From Marsupella aquatica (Eukaryota > Marchantiophyta): a stretch of DNA of 64,000 nt. Of the stretch, positions 1 to 12,288 are shown piece by piece (positions within the stretch are counted from its first letter, which is position 1; each line of letters opens with the position of its first letter). The notes beneath the pieces are model-generated. The model was not told the origin of the DNA and ran no database searches. It saw nothing but the letters and a program-made list of their open reading frames with translations. Location of the stretch: NCBI GenBank assembly GCA_973895155.1, contig OZ316894.1, forward strand, positions 992,001 through 1,056,000, read 5' to 3'. A program made the position numbers and the translations under genes.

Positions 1-375
1 ACGGGCCTTTTTTCCTACCCCTTGCATCCCCAAACCCCATTGGTAACCCCAGATTTTTGGTTACTTTAAGCATTTAACTTAAAGTCGACGTGGCCGCTTA
101 CTTGGCTTTGGCCGCCCCAATGCCGAGACCCCTTGGGGAAACGACACGGCTTGGCCGACTTTTCAACGGGCCTTTTTTCCTACCCCTTGCATCCCCAAAC
201 CCCATTGGTAACCTCAAAGTTTTGGCTACTTTAAGCGTTTAACTTAAAGTCGCCGTGGCCGCTTACTTGGCTTTGGCCGCCCCAATGCCGAGACCCCTTG
301 GGGCAACGGCATGGCTTGGCCGGTTTTTCAACATGCCTTTTTCCTACCCCTTGCATCCCCCAACCCCATTGGTAC
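1..375. repeat. 165-bp satellite-like tandem repeat, about 2.3 copies
   Basis: The phrase acgggccttttttcctaccc starts at 1 and again at 166, and a diverged third copy starts at 331 (acatgcctttttcctacccc), giving a constant 165-bp period. Copies 1 and 2 differ at only a few positions. The third copy breaks off near 375, where unrelated sequence begins. The array probably continues left of the window. The period is close to one nucleosome, as in many plant satellites, but array size and chromosomal place cannot be seen here. Reading frames inside it have no family resemblance and are not genes. Confidence 0.9.
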
Positions 376-1066
376 CTCGTCCAAGCTTACTCGGCTCCTT
401 ACTCGCCAACGCCACACTCCCTTGGGGTGGTGGTGTGGTTTGCAACACTTTCCAACTTGGATGCTTGAGAGGAGGTGGTCCCCTCATATATGCTTCTGGG
501 GATTTTTCACTGTGGACCACAATTACTCCTAATATTTTGGCCCCCAACCCATGCGTTTTTGAGGTTTAAAATGGGTGGCAAGTGATCACGGCAGGGCCGC
601 GGGCTCGGCGGGGAGTTTGAACCATTGGAAGCAAGGACAGGAGTTCACTTAGGGCCGAGTACACCTGGCCTGAAACTGGTTGTTGTTCAGTGCGCCTGGA
701 CCAAACACCCCAGAGTGGCCCGGCCGGTGGCACTTCATGCGCCTGGACCCAACTGGTTTCGAGCAAGCACGCCAGGAGTCGCGGAGGGCGGTTTGGCGGG
801 GAGGAATGGCAGCGGCGCTCATCAGTCCATGGTCCAGGCAAGTCGGGGCCGTGTGGCTCTGCTTGCGAGGGCGAGTCAAAGGCCGCAACTCAATGACTGT
901 GACTAATTTGGGCCCAGGCGCGGAGCGGCAAGCCCAGGAGGAGCGAAGGGCCCGAGTAAAAAAATGGCAGAGTTGAGGGGCAAGTCGGGGCACGGAGGGA
1001 GGAAGGGAGAGACGGCGACTCGCAGGCGAGTGGTCAGCCGACGAAGGCAAGGAATCACCCTGTCAC
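376..1066. other. GC-rich intergenic sequence
   Basis: No recognisable gene. The stretch is GC-rich and holds short imperfect repeats around the word gcgcctggacc (near 690 and 738). Long open frames on both strands here are what high GC and few AT-rich stop codons produce, and none resembles a protein family. Confidence 0.5.
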
Positions 1067-1440
1067 AGGTGCGAGTCAGTCCAGGCGTGGGGGAAAACTG
1101 AGTTGTGGCCGCACGCGCGTCAGCCGTCAGTCCACAGAGGGGAGTCGCAGAGGTGGAGGGTAGTCGTAAGCAGGAGGGGGTCGCAAGAGGAGGGAGGCGA
1201 GTTGGGAGGGAGGCGGAGGCGAGTTGGGAGGGAGGCGAGTTGGGAGGGAGGCGAGGTGCGAGTCAGTCCAGGCACGGGGGAAAACTGAGGTGCGGCCGCG
1301 CACGCGTCAGCTGTCACTCCACGGAGGGGAGTCGCAGAGGTGGAGGGTAGTCGTGAGCAGGAGGGGGTTGCAAGAGGAGGGAGTCGCGAGGAGGGAGTCG
1401 CGAGCAAGAGGAGGGAGGCGAGTTGGGAGGGAGGCACATC
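1067..1440. repeat. 187-bp GA/GC-rich tandem duplication with inner 16-17 bp repeats
   Basis: The word gcgagtcagtccaggc occurs at 1071 and 1258, 187 bp apart, and the following sequence is closely repeated. This includes the NotI-like gcggccgc region and ggagtcgcagaggtggaggg. Inside the first unit, gcgagttgggagggag is itself repeated three to four times between about 1198 and 1252. The purine-rich strand could form unusual structures. The long frames on either strand are composition artefacts. Confidence 0.85.
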
Positions 1441-2910
1441 GCGATGGCAAGGCGAGAGGGGGTGACCATGGTGAGGCAGGGAGACCCGAGGCGGGGGTCC
1501 GAAGGCGCAGGAGACCCGAGGCAAAGCAAGGCGGGGGTCGCGAGGCGGTGGGAGGCGCGGCAGTGGGAGGGCCAGAGGTGCAAGGGGTGGTGCGGGTTGC
1601 GAGGGAGAGCGAGAAAGGAAGGGAGGGCGAGGAGGGAATCGTGGGGGAGAGCCCGGGACTTCATCGCGGCACAGTTGCCAAGGAGAGTCGGAGTGAGGCA
1701 GGCCAGCAAGGTGGTAGTCAGAGCGTCGCGGCGAAAGAAGGGTGGCACGGCGTTGCAGCGACAGAAGGGTGTCACGGCAAGTCGGGAACATAGCGGCGAG
1801 GAGTAGTGGGTCGTCGTCTTTTTTCCCTTTATTGCTTTCATCTTTTTGTTTCCAATTTTTTCACCCACCAAATTCAAATGACGACCACGGGAAAAAAGGG
1901 CGCAACGTTGTATTATAGTTTCTGATACCTCCCAACAGAGATACCAAAGTTGATCTAACCTTGTCTGATCCACAAACTGAATTGACTGGATCCACAAATG
2001 CAATATTTGTTCAGTTTAGGTATTCTTTCCTTTTTAGTGGTATGTCACAACCATTTCCTCTTCAATTGCATCCTCTGTTGTTTGTGATACAACAAACACA
2101 AACTATGGCATCGACACTAGCCAAGAGAATGTAATGTCCATTTCATCGTCATTTTAGGGGTTCTCTTGTCACTTGTCTATTTAGTGGCGGCCAAGTTATA
2201 AACTCAGTAAAATTCAAGGGACTTCAAAGCACCACAAATCAATAAAAGAACCCATATAAGGTTGTTTGGCCATGATAGACAAAAACATGACATACAAGTC
2301 ATTTTATAAAGTGCAAAAACTTGGCATAGCAGTCAACAAAGTAACATTGTACCCCTCCAGTCTAAACATGCTAACCATTGCATAAAAGGCTAGAACACTA
2401 TGGGTGCCAGGTCTCGGCCCTTCTCATGGAAATTGTCCCTGCAACATTGGTATGGAATAAATTAGCATAGAGGTAAGGAAGGAGATACCCTAATTTACAA
2501 GATGGATCCATTGCAAACTATACGTTTTCTAATAATAAAAATCCTGAACAATTTTTCACTCACATGAGATATGCTAGCCGAGGTCTTATATGGAGGTCTC
2601 ACTCCATATGCACGCTGACTTTATGTGGACACAATACTTGGGTGGTACTGTCTCCACGGGATGCCATGAAATCATCCTGCAACAAAACTGAGTATAATTA
2701 GAATTATGATGAACACACCTTATATCCACACATTTTCTTGTAGTAGTCATAATTATTGAATGGATTTTTACCTCATGAACTTGACACTCCATAAATGCGC
2801 TCACTAGTGGCATCCTTCCAACTAGTGGTCCGGTCCACCAATACTCGTGTTCGGGCAGGATGCTCTCTGACTGCTGTATTCACAGGTGTGCGATCATATA
2901 TCTTCCAAAC
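1441..2910. other. Intergenic, no gene recognised
   Basis: The GC-rich purine composition continues to about 1800. After that the sequence becomes AT-rich and ordinary, with many stops in all frames. The part from about 2500 may include outer portions of the transposase remnant that follows, but I could not align it to anything. Confidence 0.4.
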
Positions 2911-2918
2911 ATGTCTTA

Positions 2919-4175
2919 TTATATTCTTGTTCCAATCCATGGCAGCACAAACAAACGGGCCTCATGGCTTGCCAAGAAATGAATACGCTTGGTGACATAC
3001 TTGCCCATGACAGAATGGTAGGTCTCTGACATAAAATTTTCTCGGGCCATGGTATAAAACCTCATCTTCGCAGGAGTAATGTATTTCTTCATGAATTTTT
3101 GCATAGCCTTGTGAGTCTCCCCACCTACATGCACAAAGTACAAAAAGTCAATAAAAAGTCATGCATGAAAGTTCAACCATGCTAACATTTGTCATAAGTC
3201 ACAAAAGGGGGTCACACAATTATTTACCTCTTTCATAGTAATGGTCAAGCTGGATAGCTCCTGCTTCCTCAAGGTGCTGACAAGGTCTGTTAGATAATCT
3301 CGCACATAAGCTATGATCCCCGGCCCAATGATCACCACAGTTGCTCAACTCCAAGGCCAGAGATGCAGCGTCCCCCCCACTGCATATTGTACATTCTATA
3401 GTCAATATGGGTAAAATAAACCTGAACCAAGCCAACATTAGTATTTACACAATATATCAAATTCAGAAGTCACCTCATATCAACACTATAAATACCTGCT
3501 CTTACATTGTCAACAACATACATAAAACCAGGTCTTGAACTTTGTGGCAATGTTGTGTTGAGACAACTCTGGGTACTTGAGACCACGTGTCGGAATATGT
3601 ACTAGTTCACCTGGAGGCAACCCGCGCATGTCGCCAACTTTGTGAATTCAGAGTGCTTCTTTCCTAAGGGTTGAATACCCTCTCACTCCCCCTGCCTTGA
3701 GCCAATCCTGTAACTTCTTAGCGGTTATTGCTTGCAACTCCGAACGAGTTGCGGCAGTATCAATGTCAATAGTCACAGTGTATGTGGCGCTCACCATCTT
3801 GTCCACAAACTTCTTGACAAGGTTTTTGGCCTTATGCCACAAGTCCTTCTGGTTCCTAATCTCCATGTCCTCCACAATATTATCAATAGTGGCCTTGTCA
3901 TCATGGATAACCTCTACGATAGAGATGCCAGCCTCTCTCAGATTATCCAATGCCCTCTTTGTACCCTTGTCCTCCATGTGCCAAGCATTTCTCTCCTCTC
4001 GCCTAGTAATTGTGACCATCTCAATTACCCTATTATCTTCCATGCTCAAAATAGAGGTGGTACCATGATAACCGCTCCGAGAAGATACCCATCGAGTATC
4101 CACATACACTACTAACCCAGGGTCTGTCATACCAATACATATATACAAACTATTAGAATCAAAAGTCATCATGAC
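2919..4175 (-). pseudogene. DDE-type transposase remnant, family not assigned
   Basis: Read right to left on the minus strand, several frames make one broken protein. At 4172-3648 there is a domain with YVDTRWVSSRSGYHGT, then NRVIEMVTITRREERNAWH, EVIHDDKATIDNI and DLWHKAKNLVKKF. The aspartates in VDTRW and HDD, and the WHK motif after the second acidic strand, look like a DDE/D transposase core. At 3438-3220 comes SNCGDHWAGDHSLCARLSN, a Cys/His-rich segment. At 3143-2919 the end reads MARENFMSETYHSVMGKYV and then LASHEARLFVLPWIG. Joining these needs frame changes or introns, and short in-frame breaks occur at about 3650-3540. No terminal inverted repeats were found. The family assignment is inference from motif style. 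Confidence 0.6.
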
Positions 4176-5040
4176 CTAAGAAGACTTTGACCCTTGAGTC
4201 ACTAGAAAAATTCAAAAAGGCTAAAATGAATTACTTACTAGTCTCAGTCGCTCGCCTCTGCTGAATAGTATCCGCCAATTGCTGCCACATATGCCTTTTG
4301 TTATCTTCCCATTGCTGTCTCACAGCTGCTATCCATCCACCCCGAGGACGACCACGACCACTCTGAATTAGGCAGGATGGTTGGAGGACAGCCCACATGT
4401 GAGTGGCTTAGGTGTTGATTTTCATTCACCCTCTTGCCCCCTACCCCCTACCCCCATTCTGGCAAATGGGGGTATGCAGTACAAGTGGCCAATTGCTCTA
4501 TCCCCCCCCCCCCTCAGTTTTTGCAAGAATGATGGTGAAGGGTTGGCAGGGGAGTGAATGGAAATCAACTCTTCCCCCCACCACCTTCTCGTGTGAGTTG
4601 TGACTGAAAAAGATAGTTCAATATCCCCCAAACTAGTCGAAATTACTCACCTACCCCAAAACTACTTTAATGATCAGGTTGGCCCCCATTTCACGTGGGC
4701 TAGTTTAACCAGGCTAGAGTAACCTAAGATGATTATTATGTAATTGGTCTGGAAACATGCAGAGGCTCATAATCTGTCCAAGCTGACCCCAACAACAGAA
4801 ATATGGAGAGATGAGGGCAACCAGAATGGAAAGATATGCTTAATAGACCCCCTACTCAAATAAGTTTAATTCATAAACCCCCTTTAAATGTTCTTGCCCA
4901 TATACACCGACCCCTCTTAATGAGCCATACTCTTTATTCTTGTTTTGGTCCTTCTAAAGCAAGAATTTGGGTTACTAGGACCAAATTTTGTCAATAGTGG
5001 CTACAGGCTGTGCCCGATCGAACTGTGCCCGATCGAACTG
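4176..5040. other. Intergenic, no gene recognised
   Basis: The minus strand at about 4230-4290 reads WQQLADTIQQRRATET, possibly the N-terminal end of the transposase remnant. A C-rich run lies at 4502-4513. Nothing else was recognised. Confidence 0.35.
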
Positions 5041-5168
5041 CAGGCCAATGGGGCTGGTCACCGTCAACGGCGCTGTTGCAACAAGGCACTCATTTTTGCA
5101 CAGGCCGTGAATGGGGCTGGTCCTCGTCAACGGCACTGTTGCAACAAGACACTCATTTTTGCACCTCT
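5041..5168. repeat. 63-bp tandem duplication
   Basis: The unit beginning caggcc and containing ggggctggtc, gtcaacgg, ctgttgcaacaag and cactcatttttgcac occurs at about 5041 and again at about 5101. The core is offset by 63 bp and differs at only a few positions. Just before it, gtgcccgatcgaact is itself doubled at 5011-5038. Confidence 0.9.
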
Positions 5169-5706
5169 GAAGATGAGGTTAGGGTTATTACAAAGTAATA
5201 GGCTAATAGGGCATGTCAAAGTTTTCTCCTAACCAATCTGTTAGGCTTTATTTTGTTTGGACATATAAAGTTTGTTTATGGGATATGTGGGTCCAGAGAG
5301 ACATGACTTTGTGGTAGTTCATTTGAGTAGAGACTGATAGGTCTTGAGTTCAAGTGTTCTGGACTGATTCTTCCCAATTATTGTGACTGACTCTTCCCTT
5401 TCGGTTTCACAAATTTCCCCAAAAAAAAAAGAAAAAAAAAGAAAAGAATAAAAATTTATGAGATATGTATTTTGGTAGCCAATAGTGATTTTGTCCACTT
5501 TGAATAGTCCTAACATATTAGGAAAACAAAAAGAAAACCCTTAAAAACTAAGCCACTAGAGCCCCGTCCAACAACCTGAAAAAATGTGCATTGCACTCTG
5601 TGCGTGCAGCTCCTCGAGCAACAGTCTGCGCATCACCTTTCAATCCCCGAGCAACCTTCCAGTGGTTGTTTGATTGATTGCCATCAGAAAGACGAACAGC
5701 CCTGCC

Positions 5707-8276
5707 ATGGCGCTCCAACCCCTGCGATCAGCTTTGGCCGTTCTGAAGGAGAAGGGTGTGGGTGGAGCTTTCCGGGAAGCCAAACGCAGAGGATTCCTGT
5801 GAGTTCGGTGCTCTCCTCTCCTCTCCTGTCCTCTCCTGATTGTTCGGCAACAAACCTACCCATCCTCATAATTGTTCTCGATGTCATTTCGCGCTGCCTG
5901 CTTTCGGATTTCTGATTTGCATGATATCATTCTGTCGGGTTCCGTCCAAGCGCCGCTCTCCTTCTCATCTGGTTTGCGATCCCTCGATTCATGCCTCGCA
6001 AGTTAGGCTTCAAAGTCTGTGAATCTGAAGGAACGATAATTATGAAGTTGTCGAGATGCTATGAGATGTGATCAGGGGGCTGTTGCCATTGCAAAAGGGT
6101 TTTGCGGAATTTGTGCTAGGTTTTTTGAGACCTAATTGGGACGCCATATAGCTCTGTTTCCAGCCCTCTCCGACAGCCAGTCCGCTGTGGGAGTGTTGGT
6201 TGTTCTGATACCTCAGTTTAGGTGTATCTGCTGTCAAAAGGGTAGTTAAGTTGAGGTAAAGCATGACTATAATGTGGACATATTGAGAAATTTAAAGTCA
6301 AAAAGTCTTAAAGGACGCCTAGTGAATTTCGTTGTCGTCGATGGAGTCGTTCTTAATTTTTCTTGTGCGGCACTGCTAAGAAGTTTGTAGAAATGATGAT
6401 GAACTTTTCCGAGTCTAACCTTTATGTAGAGATTGCCTTTTGGCATTGTCTATCAGTCTAAGTAGTCCTACTTTGGGACTAGCGACGTCTAGCTGTTAGA
6501 TCTGAGCGGGGGAGCTTTCCTGAGATTCTAAGTTCTAGGCCATTGGAATTAGTTTCAGAGTTTGGATCGACTCGATCGTTTTCTCTGAAGTTGGCTGCAT
6601 TGTTCGTCGGAGCGTGACCCTTCTCGTTTTCCATTGTATATCAGTGTTCTCCTTATCTCATTGGAATGCGGAACTTTCTATTGAGGATTCTAAAAATGAG
6701 GAATGTTTTACCACAGCCGCAAGTAAGGCCCTTGAAGACAACTTGACGTTTGCCAACATTTTCTTCACGGACTTGTGGTTCCCGATCGTTAGAACTTCTT
6801 TGATGATTCTCCATCTGGTCTGTTCTTCTGTCCGTCAGCCAGCTAACCTAACCCATCTCTCGCATCTTATGCTATTGTCTGCTGAATATCTCTGAAGCAC
6901 AGCTTCGAACTGATTTCTGCTAACCATGTAAACTGATCCATTGCATGACGTATCGTGCACACAGGAAAGGGTTGTTGGATGGAAACCTCGGGTGAGTGCT
7001 TCTCCTCAAGTTGATGCGACGTGTAATTCACTACTCTTATAGACATAGGCTTTGTTGTTCATGAGCATGCAAGTATGCGAGCCACTAGCTCTAGCATGGG
7101 ATCTGGTGAGAATCTCTTTGTTGACTAGTTCAACTGGCCTCCTTGACTACTGACCTCACGGATTGGCTTGGAACGCATCTACCTAACTCAAGCTGAGCGA
7201 ATGTGATATTAACTTGGGATAGAGACCTGGTATACAGGAACGCAGTTTTTCGACTGGGTGGCGTTAAACTCGTTGGAGTCGATGAAAATGGGAACCAGTA
7301 CTTCGAGAAGATTGAAAATACGCAATTTGGTGGGTAGCCTTGTCACATTTACATGATTGTTCTTTATGTGGTGTTGGTTGTTACGTTATCGTCATTAGGG
7401 GTGATCATTTCTAGAGTTGTTTAGTGCCTATTCCTTCTAATACTGTGGTGAATCCAACTCACTGCTCAATTATTCTCTCTTATTAGCCTTCGCTAAGGAT
7501 AAAGGCTTTAACCGTTCAAGTCCCAGCTGAGAAGTGAACATAGTTGTGACATTTTCTCGCTTATGTTTTGGTTGTGTTGATACAGGAAGAAACAGGTGGG
7601 TAGTTTATGCGGATCCGATGTATAATGCATCTGCGGTTCCACCTGAGTGGCATGGGTGGTTGCATTACGTAACAGATCATAAGGCCGACGAGGTCTGCTT
7701 CTACCCTTTGTGTAAATTTGTCATAACTAGGTAGTGATCGATTAGTCATTTTGTTTTGGAAAGTGTTGGAGAAGAGAATGGACTAGTTTTGCCTCCTACT
7801 CATATATGCACTTTTGTGAGTTGTCAGCCTTGATAGTTACAATTGTAGCTGCTTGCTTGCAGAAAATAATGTATTCTGAAGATTAAAATGTAGGTTTCAT
7901 TTCAGTTTTGCGTGTTGAAAACTAACAAGGGGTTAGACCCTGTCTCCAAGATTAATTTACAAATACAGTAGCTCCAGAACCACAGCAATGTGAAAAAACG
8001 AAATGGAAGCTGCTCAGAGAGGATTTCCTGAGGCCCAAGTTTGCTCTACTTGAATCTCTGTAATCAAAATTTACGCTCACTGAACTAACATCCTTGTCTC
8101 ATTCATGTGAACAGCTCGTGGGCCTGAAACCCAGCAGATACGGACTAGAGCATACGAGGAACAGAACTGGGGAAGGTGAAGAATTTATCTATCATGCGAA
8201 AGGACATGCTCTCAATCCGTCTAAACGGGATTGGAAGCGATATGAATCATGGCAACCAGCAGTAAAGGATGCCTGA
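5707..8276 (+). CDS. NDUFA12: NADH dehydrogenase (complex I) subunit NDUFA12 / B17.2
   Basis: Accessory subunit of mitochondrial respiratory complex I, on the matrix side of the peripheral arm. Five exons join in frame: 5707-5798, 6965-6991, 7238-7329, 7586-7692 and 8115-8276. Every intron is GT-AG, and donors 1 and 2 read GTGAGT. The product is 159 aa, the usual length for plant members. The N-terminus reads MALQPLRSALAVLKEKG and RRGFLKGLLDGNL. The diagnostic core follows: LVGVDENGNQYFEK, RNRWVVYADP, ASAVPPEWHGWLHYVTDH, then KPSRYGLEHTRNRTGEG and YHAKGHALNPSKRDWKRYE. The YNASxVPPEWHGWLH block is the family signature. The start is the first ATG giving the conserved N-terminus. Exon 2 is only 27 bp, so gene finders could miss it. 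No damage is seen and the gene should be functional. Confidence 0.95.
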
Positions 8277-9514
8277 CAAACAGTGACAATTTGAGTATGA
8301 TATTTCTCAATGCCCATTCTTGCCAATATTGGTGCTTTCTGTGACATCTTAGGGTGACCCGTCTCCCTGACCAGCTTTGAGGCGGTATTTCGGATGATGA
8401 AGTGATAAGAAGCAGGCGTTGGATCCTTGGCACAGTCTCATGTGTACAGTATAAATGTTCCTAAGGTGACAACTGCATGTGAACATTATCACATGACTTC
8501 GTAACCATTGCATTCGATTTGCAAGAGCATTGAGTCTTAAATAGGGCAACTTGAACCAGAAAGTGCTATTACGACTCGAGCTTGGTGCGAGCAAAGACGG
8601 TATCAAATAAAGGAGAGAATTTCCACTCTCCAAGACGAGGACAAGTTCTACGTCTCTCGGATCTGAAGCAGAGTGCCAACTCACCGTGCATAAACCAATG
8701 GCTGGTTGGTATTTGTCTATTGATGATAACCTGATTCTGGTAACCGATGCGCAATTCTGTTTGGCTTTATGCGTCACTCATTAACGATTTTCAATTCCTG
8801 AGAATTTGTCATGGGATCTTTGGATGCATATTCTTTTCATTATTTTTCTGAGTTATTAAAGGGTTTCGAGGGGACGAGTAGATTATGGTTTTATGCTGGC
8901 CGGGAAGCTGGCAGTTATATAAAGGTTTGCTGTATTAGATTGATATTTTTTACGAATTAAGCACATATTACCAATGTTCTGTTTAGGATGAAGTGCAAAC
9001 CGTGTTTGCTAATCTTCGAGCGTGATCTTCATAACAGTAACTGAATATCATGGGGTCCAATTGCTAAATAAATCACATAGCACCGGGGTGAGCATGGAGC
9101 GAGATGGGGTGGTTGATATGCTTGAGTGCATCTCCAATTCCCCATATTAAAAGTACTTGATTCTCGTAGTTTCCAAATTTGATTAAGTAATGACAGTAAA
9201 GGTTTCAGTATCCGGGGGGATGGTGTTGGTAGTTGCCTGCAAGATTGTAAAACCTTTTTGTCCTTCGCCAAGCCTTCATAGTAACTCATCCAGACTTATC
9301 CACGAGCTCCATGCTCTTTCCTTTTCGGCCCACAGGCAGGAGGTTGGTGCAAATCAAAGCTGGGAAAGCCTGACGAGAGCAGCTATCTGAGCACATGCCA
9401 ATCCCTTCCATATCAGTGAGCATCCCATTGCTTAGCTAATCAGAGGTAGTATGTGTGGTTTCTAGTACTCTCGTTAGATCTTTCTCGAAATCAATCTGAG
9501 CACAAGGCACGCCC
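8277..9514. other. 3' flank of NDUFA12 and intergenic sequence
   Basis: The first few hundred bases should hold the NDUFA12 3' UTR. No second gene was recognised. Short frames on the minus strand are interrupted and resemble nothing known. Confidence 0.4.
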
Positions 9515-9800
9515 TTTCATATCAGTGAGCATCCAGTGCTTTGGTTATCTATATAACTAATCGTGAAGAGAAGCTAGAGCTGGGTGGTAGGCTTCCAGAG
9601 TGAAGCCTCTGGACTGTGAGCATTCCATGCTTTGGTTATCTATATAACTAGTGGTGAAGAGAAGCTAGAGCTGGGTGGTAGGCTTCCAAAGTGAAGCCTC
9701 TAGGAAGTGAGCATCCCATTTTTTTTAGTTTATTTATATAACTCATGGGGAAGAGAAGCTAGAGTTGGGTGGTAGGCTTCTAGAGTGAAGCTTCTGGACT
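9515..9800. repeat. 91-94 bp tandem repeat, three copies
   Basis: The unit contains gtgagcat, ttggttatctatataact, gaagagaagctagag and tgggtggtaggcttc, then agtgaagcctct. The landmark gaagagaagctagag lies at 9565, 9656 and 9750, giving periods of 91 and 94 bp. Partial sequence of the same kind (gtgagcatcccattgctt) is also present near 9416. Confidence 0.9.
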
Positions 9801-9805
9801 GCCGC

Positions 9806-9893
9806 ATGGGCCCCACCAAAATTTATGTGGATGAAAAGAAGTAAGGGATATTGGGGCCCACCAAAATTTATGTGGATGAAAAGGGATATTGTG
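9806..9893. repeat. 45-bp tandem duplication
   Basis: The phrase cccaccaaaatttatgtgga followed by tgaaaag occurs at 9812 and 9857, each followed by a form of ggatattg. Two copies with a 45-bp period. Confidence 0.9.
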
Positions 9894-10558
9894 GATGACA
9901 AAATGATGATTATGTATGATAATTGTTGTCCTCATTTTTTCTAATATTCAAAGAATGGGTATTCAGGCTAGTAAGGTATAGGCTAGTAAGGTATAGTATG
10001 TAAATATCTACCACTCTTGCTAGACCATTTTTGAAATATAAACCACACTTGGTCATGAGAGATAGTTTATAAAATTTGTCGCCTACCAGTATTGTTAGGA
10101 TGTTGTTATCCCATAAATGTAGTTCTTAGTTTGTTTTCCTCATTCACCATAATGATGAACATTGGTCTTTGTTAGAATATTCCTAAATGCAATTCCATTC
10201 TTAAGCATGGGTATGTGAAGCGAGATATGAAGGTGATTAGGATACATTAGCCTTGCAACAATATTTATATATGTGTTCTACCCACATTCACTTCATTCCC
10301 ACTTCATTTGCAAAATCGCAGCACATATTTTTGAGCTCTTTGTTGGATTGGGCCCTGCCATCCACTAGTTTAAGATTGGACTCTTCTTGAACCTTTAGCT
10401 TTTGTTTCAAATGGAACCTTTTACTAACGAGTAAAACTTAATACAAGGGACAAGTTCACCCACAAACATAAACGAGCTGAGGAGCCAACTAAGTCAAGGT
10501 GAGTCAAACCTTTAGCTTTAATTTCCGCAGGGGCTTAGTTGCCATTCTCAGCAAAGTT
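9894..10558. other. Intergenic, no gene recognised
   Basis: AT-rich sequence with a small doubling of ggctagtaaggtata near 9967. No coding sequence was recognised. Confidence 0.4.
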
Positions 10559-10756
10559 GTCAATGGGGAGCTTACAAAAAATCAATTGACAGCATACAAA
10601 ATCTGAGCTGACTCAAAGGGCCCACACTTGTCAAGAGGGAGCTCACAGAAACCAACATCATACAACATAATTTAAAGGGCCATACACAACCTATCAAGAG
10701 GATGCATACATTAATCAACATCATACAATATCTGAGCGAATTCAAGCCCCCACACA
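10559..10756. repeat. 63-71 bp degenerate tandem repeat, three copies
   Basis: Units begin gtcaatggggagc (10559), gtcaagagggagc (10630) and atcaagaggatgc (10693). They share catacaaaatctgag-like and cccacac-like segments. The copies have drifted, which suggests an old duplication. Confidence 0.75.
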
Positions 10757-12200
10757 TGAAATCCTTGGAAGTCGCTCACAAACACAAAGTTTTGAGGGAT
10801 CAAGTATGGAAACCAAAGGGTATCATTAACCTGAGAGCAACGAGGAATTTTTGTCCTGCTACAAGGACAAATTGGAACACTATTCCTCCCAGTACCCTAA
10901 AAATAACTTTGAGGTACTCAAACTTAGATTTAGGGTTTATGAGGGAAAAGCCCTACAGATCCACCACTTTGCTAGCATAACCTTGGGTTTTACTACTTGA
11001 AATTTTGTGTCACCTTCATATTACCCAATATTTGGACTCCTCTTTTGCATTGGCCAGTAAAGTCACTAGCCATACGGACTCCTAGAAATTAATTAGAAAT
11101 CCATATGCATAAAGAAGCAAGCTAACAATACCCTTCCTTGCTAGCAAAAATTCATGTTTGCTCGCATCTTAGAACCCTTCCAAGCCAAAAACCAAATTGA
11201 TAAACAGCCCATATGAACTTCTGGTAAACCATGGTGAGCAGGTTCCAGACAAAGTAGACAAGCATAATAGATAACAAGAGAACGGATATAATTACCTCCA
11301 GCAGATGATAAGGCTAGGCACTCGACTATTGAATCTGGAACAGCCAGGTTTCAAAATAGTTATACAGGTGCTTTGCTCAGATCCAAGGCCGTCATGAAAA
11401 GGTCCTATATATGTCTTTCGTTGTGAGTAATCTGGCCATCAACCTAATATGTTACACCTTAATTGGAAGCACGTGGCTTTGAATGATGACCAAGATCGAC
11501 CAGCCTGAAATTCGAGAGTAGAGGCCACTTTGCCTCTGACTCAATTCAGAAGCTCCAGAAGGACCTCAAATGGACTCCGACCTCTCCATTGACTAGCGAT
11601 GGTGAGACGGTTTCACATGACTAGAGGCAACAGATCACGATCATGCCTTTTCAATTCTAACTTCGAGTATCCCGAACAAGCTTAGAGCATAGTCTAATCC
11701 TCGTAAATAATGTTGATTTACAGTTTGAGCTTGACATATATTGCTAACGAAGACCAGCTTAGTTAGTGAATCCCATGCAAGATCAGTTTGTAATGTAACA
11801 GGGTAGGCTCCGTAGGTGCATGAATTCATGTCTGAGAGAAGTTTGATCCAAATGATTCGAATCTGAATTGATTAAGGCGCTCCAATTCAAAGTGGGGCAA
11901 GCAAGCGAACGGGAACTTCAAGAAACAAGAGGAGGTGGTTGTTCCATAGCTAGAAAGTACGGAGGAAGCACAGTCTTTGCCTCAGGAATCAAGTTTCTAG
12001 ATGTAGGCTACGCTCGTTGCTTGTCACAAATCCAACATTCAATGACATTGTCAAGTCTTTCCCAGGGCCTGTTAGACCATCTAGCTAATTGGCTCTTTCT
12101 TCGCAAAACCTCCAAATCTTGAGTGGATGGCCTGGTTAGCTCTCTACTGTCTACCTACTAGTCTACTACAGGAGTCAGAGCTCATGTTTGCTTACATGAA
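10757..12200. other. Intergenic, no gene recognised
   Basis: Many stops in all frames and no protein resemblance. No structural RNA was recognised. Confidence 0.4.
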
Positions 12201-12288
12201 GAAAGCATGTGCAAGACTTGTATTGTAAGCTTTCTAGCAAAGAAAGTATGTGCAAGACTTGTATTGTAAGCTTTCTAGCAAAGAAAGA
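12201..12288. repeat. 41-bp tandem duplication
   Basis: The unit gaaagcatgtgcaagacttg plus tattgtaagctttctagcaaa starts at 12201 and again at 12242, with one changed base near the start. A third partial gaaag follows at 12283. The near identity points to a recent event. Confidence 0.95.

Noticed and set aside
1120-2003. Overlapping long frames of about 190-230 aa on both strands
   Set aside because: They lie in GC-rich tandem repeats where stops are rare. The translations are repeats of Arg, Gly, Pro and Leu with no domain.
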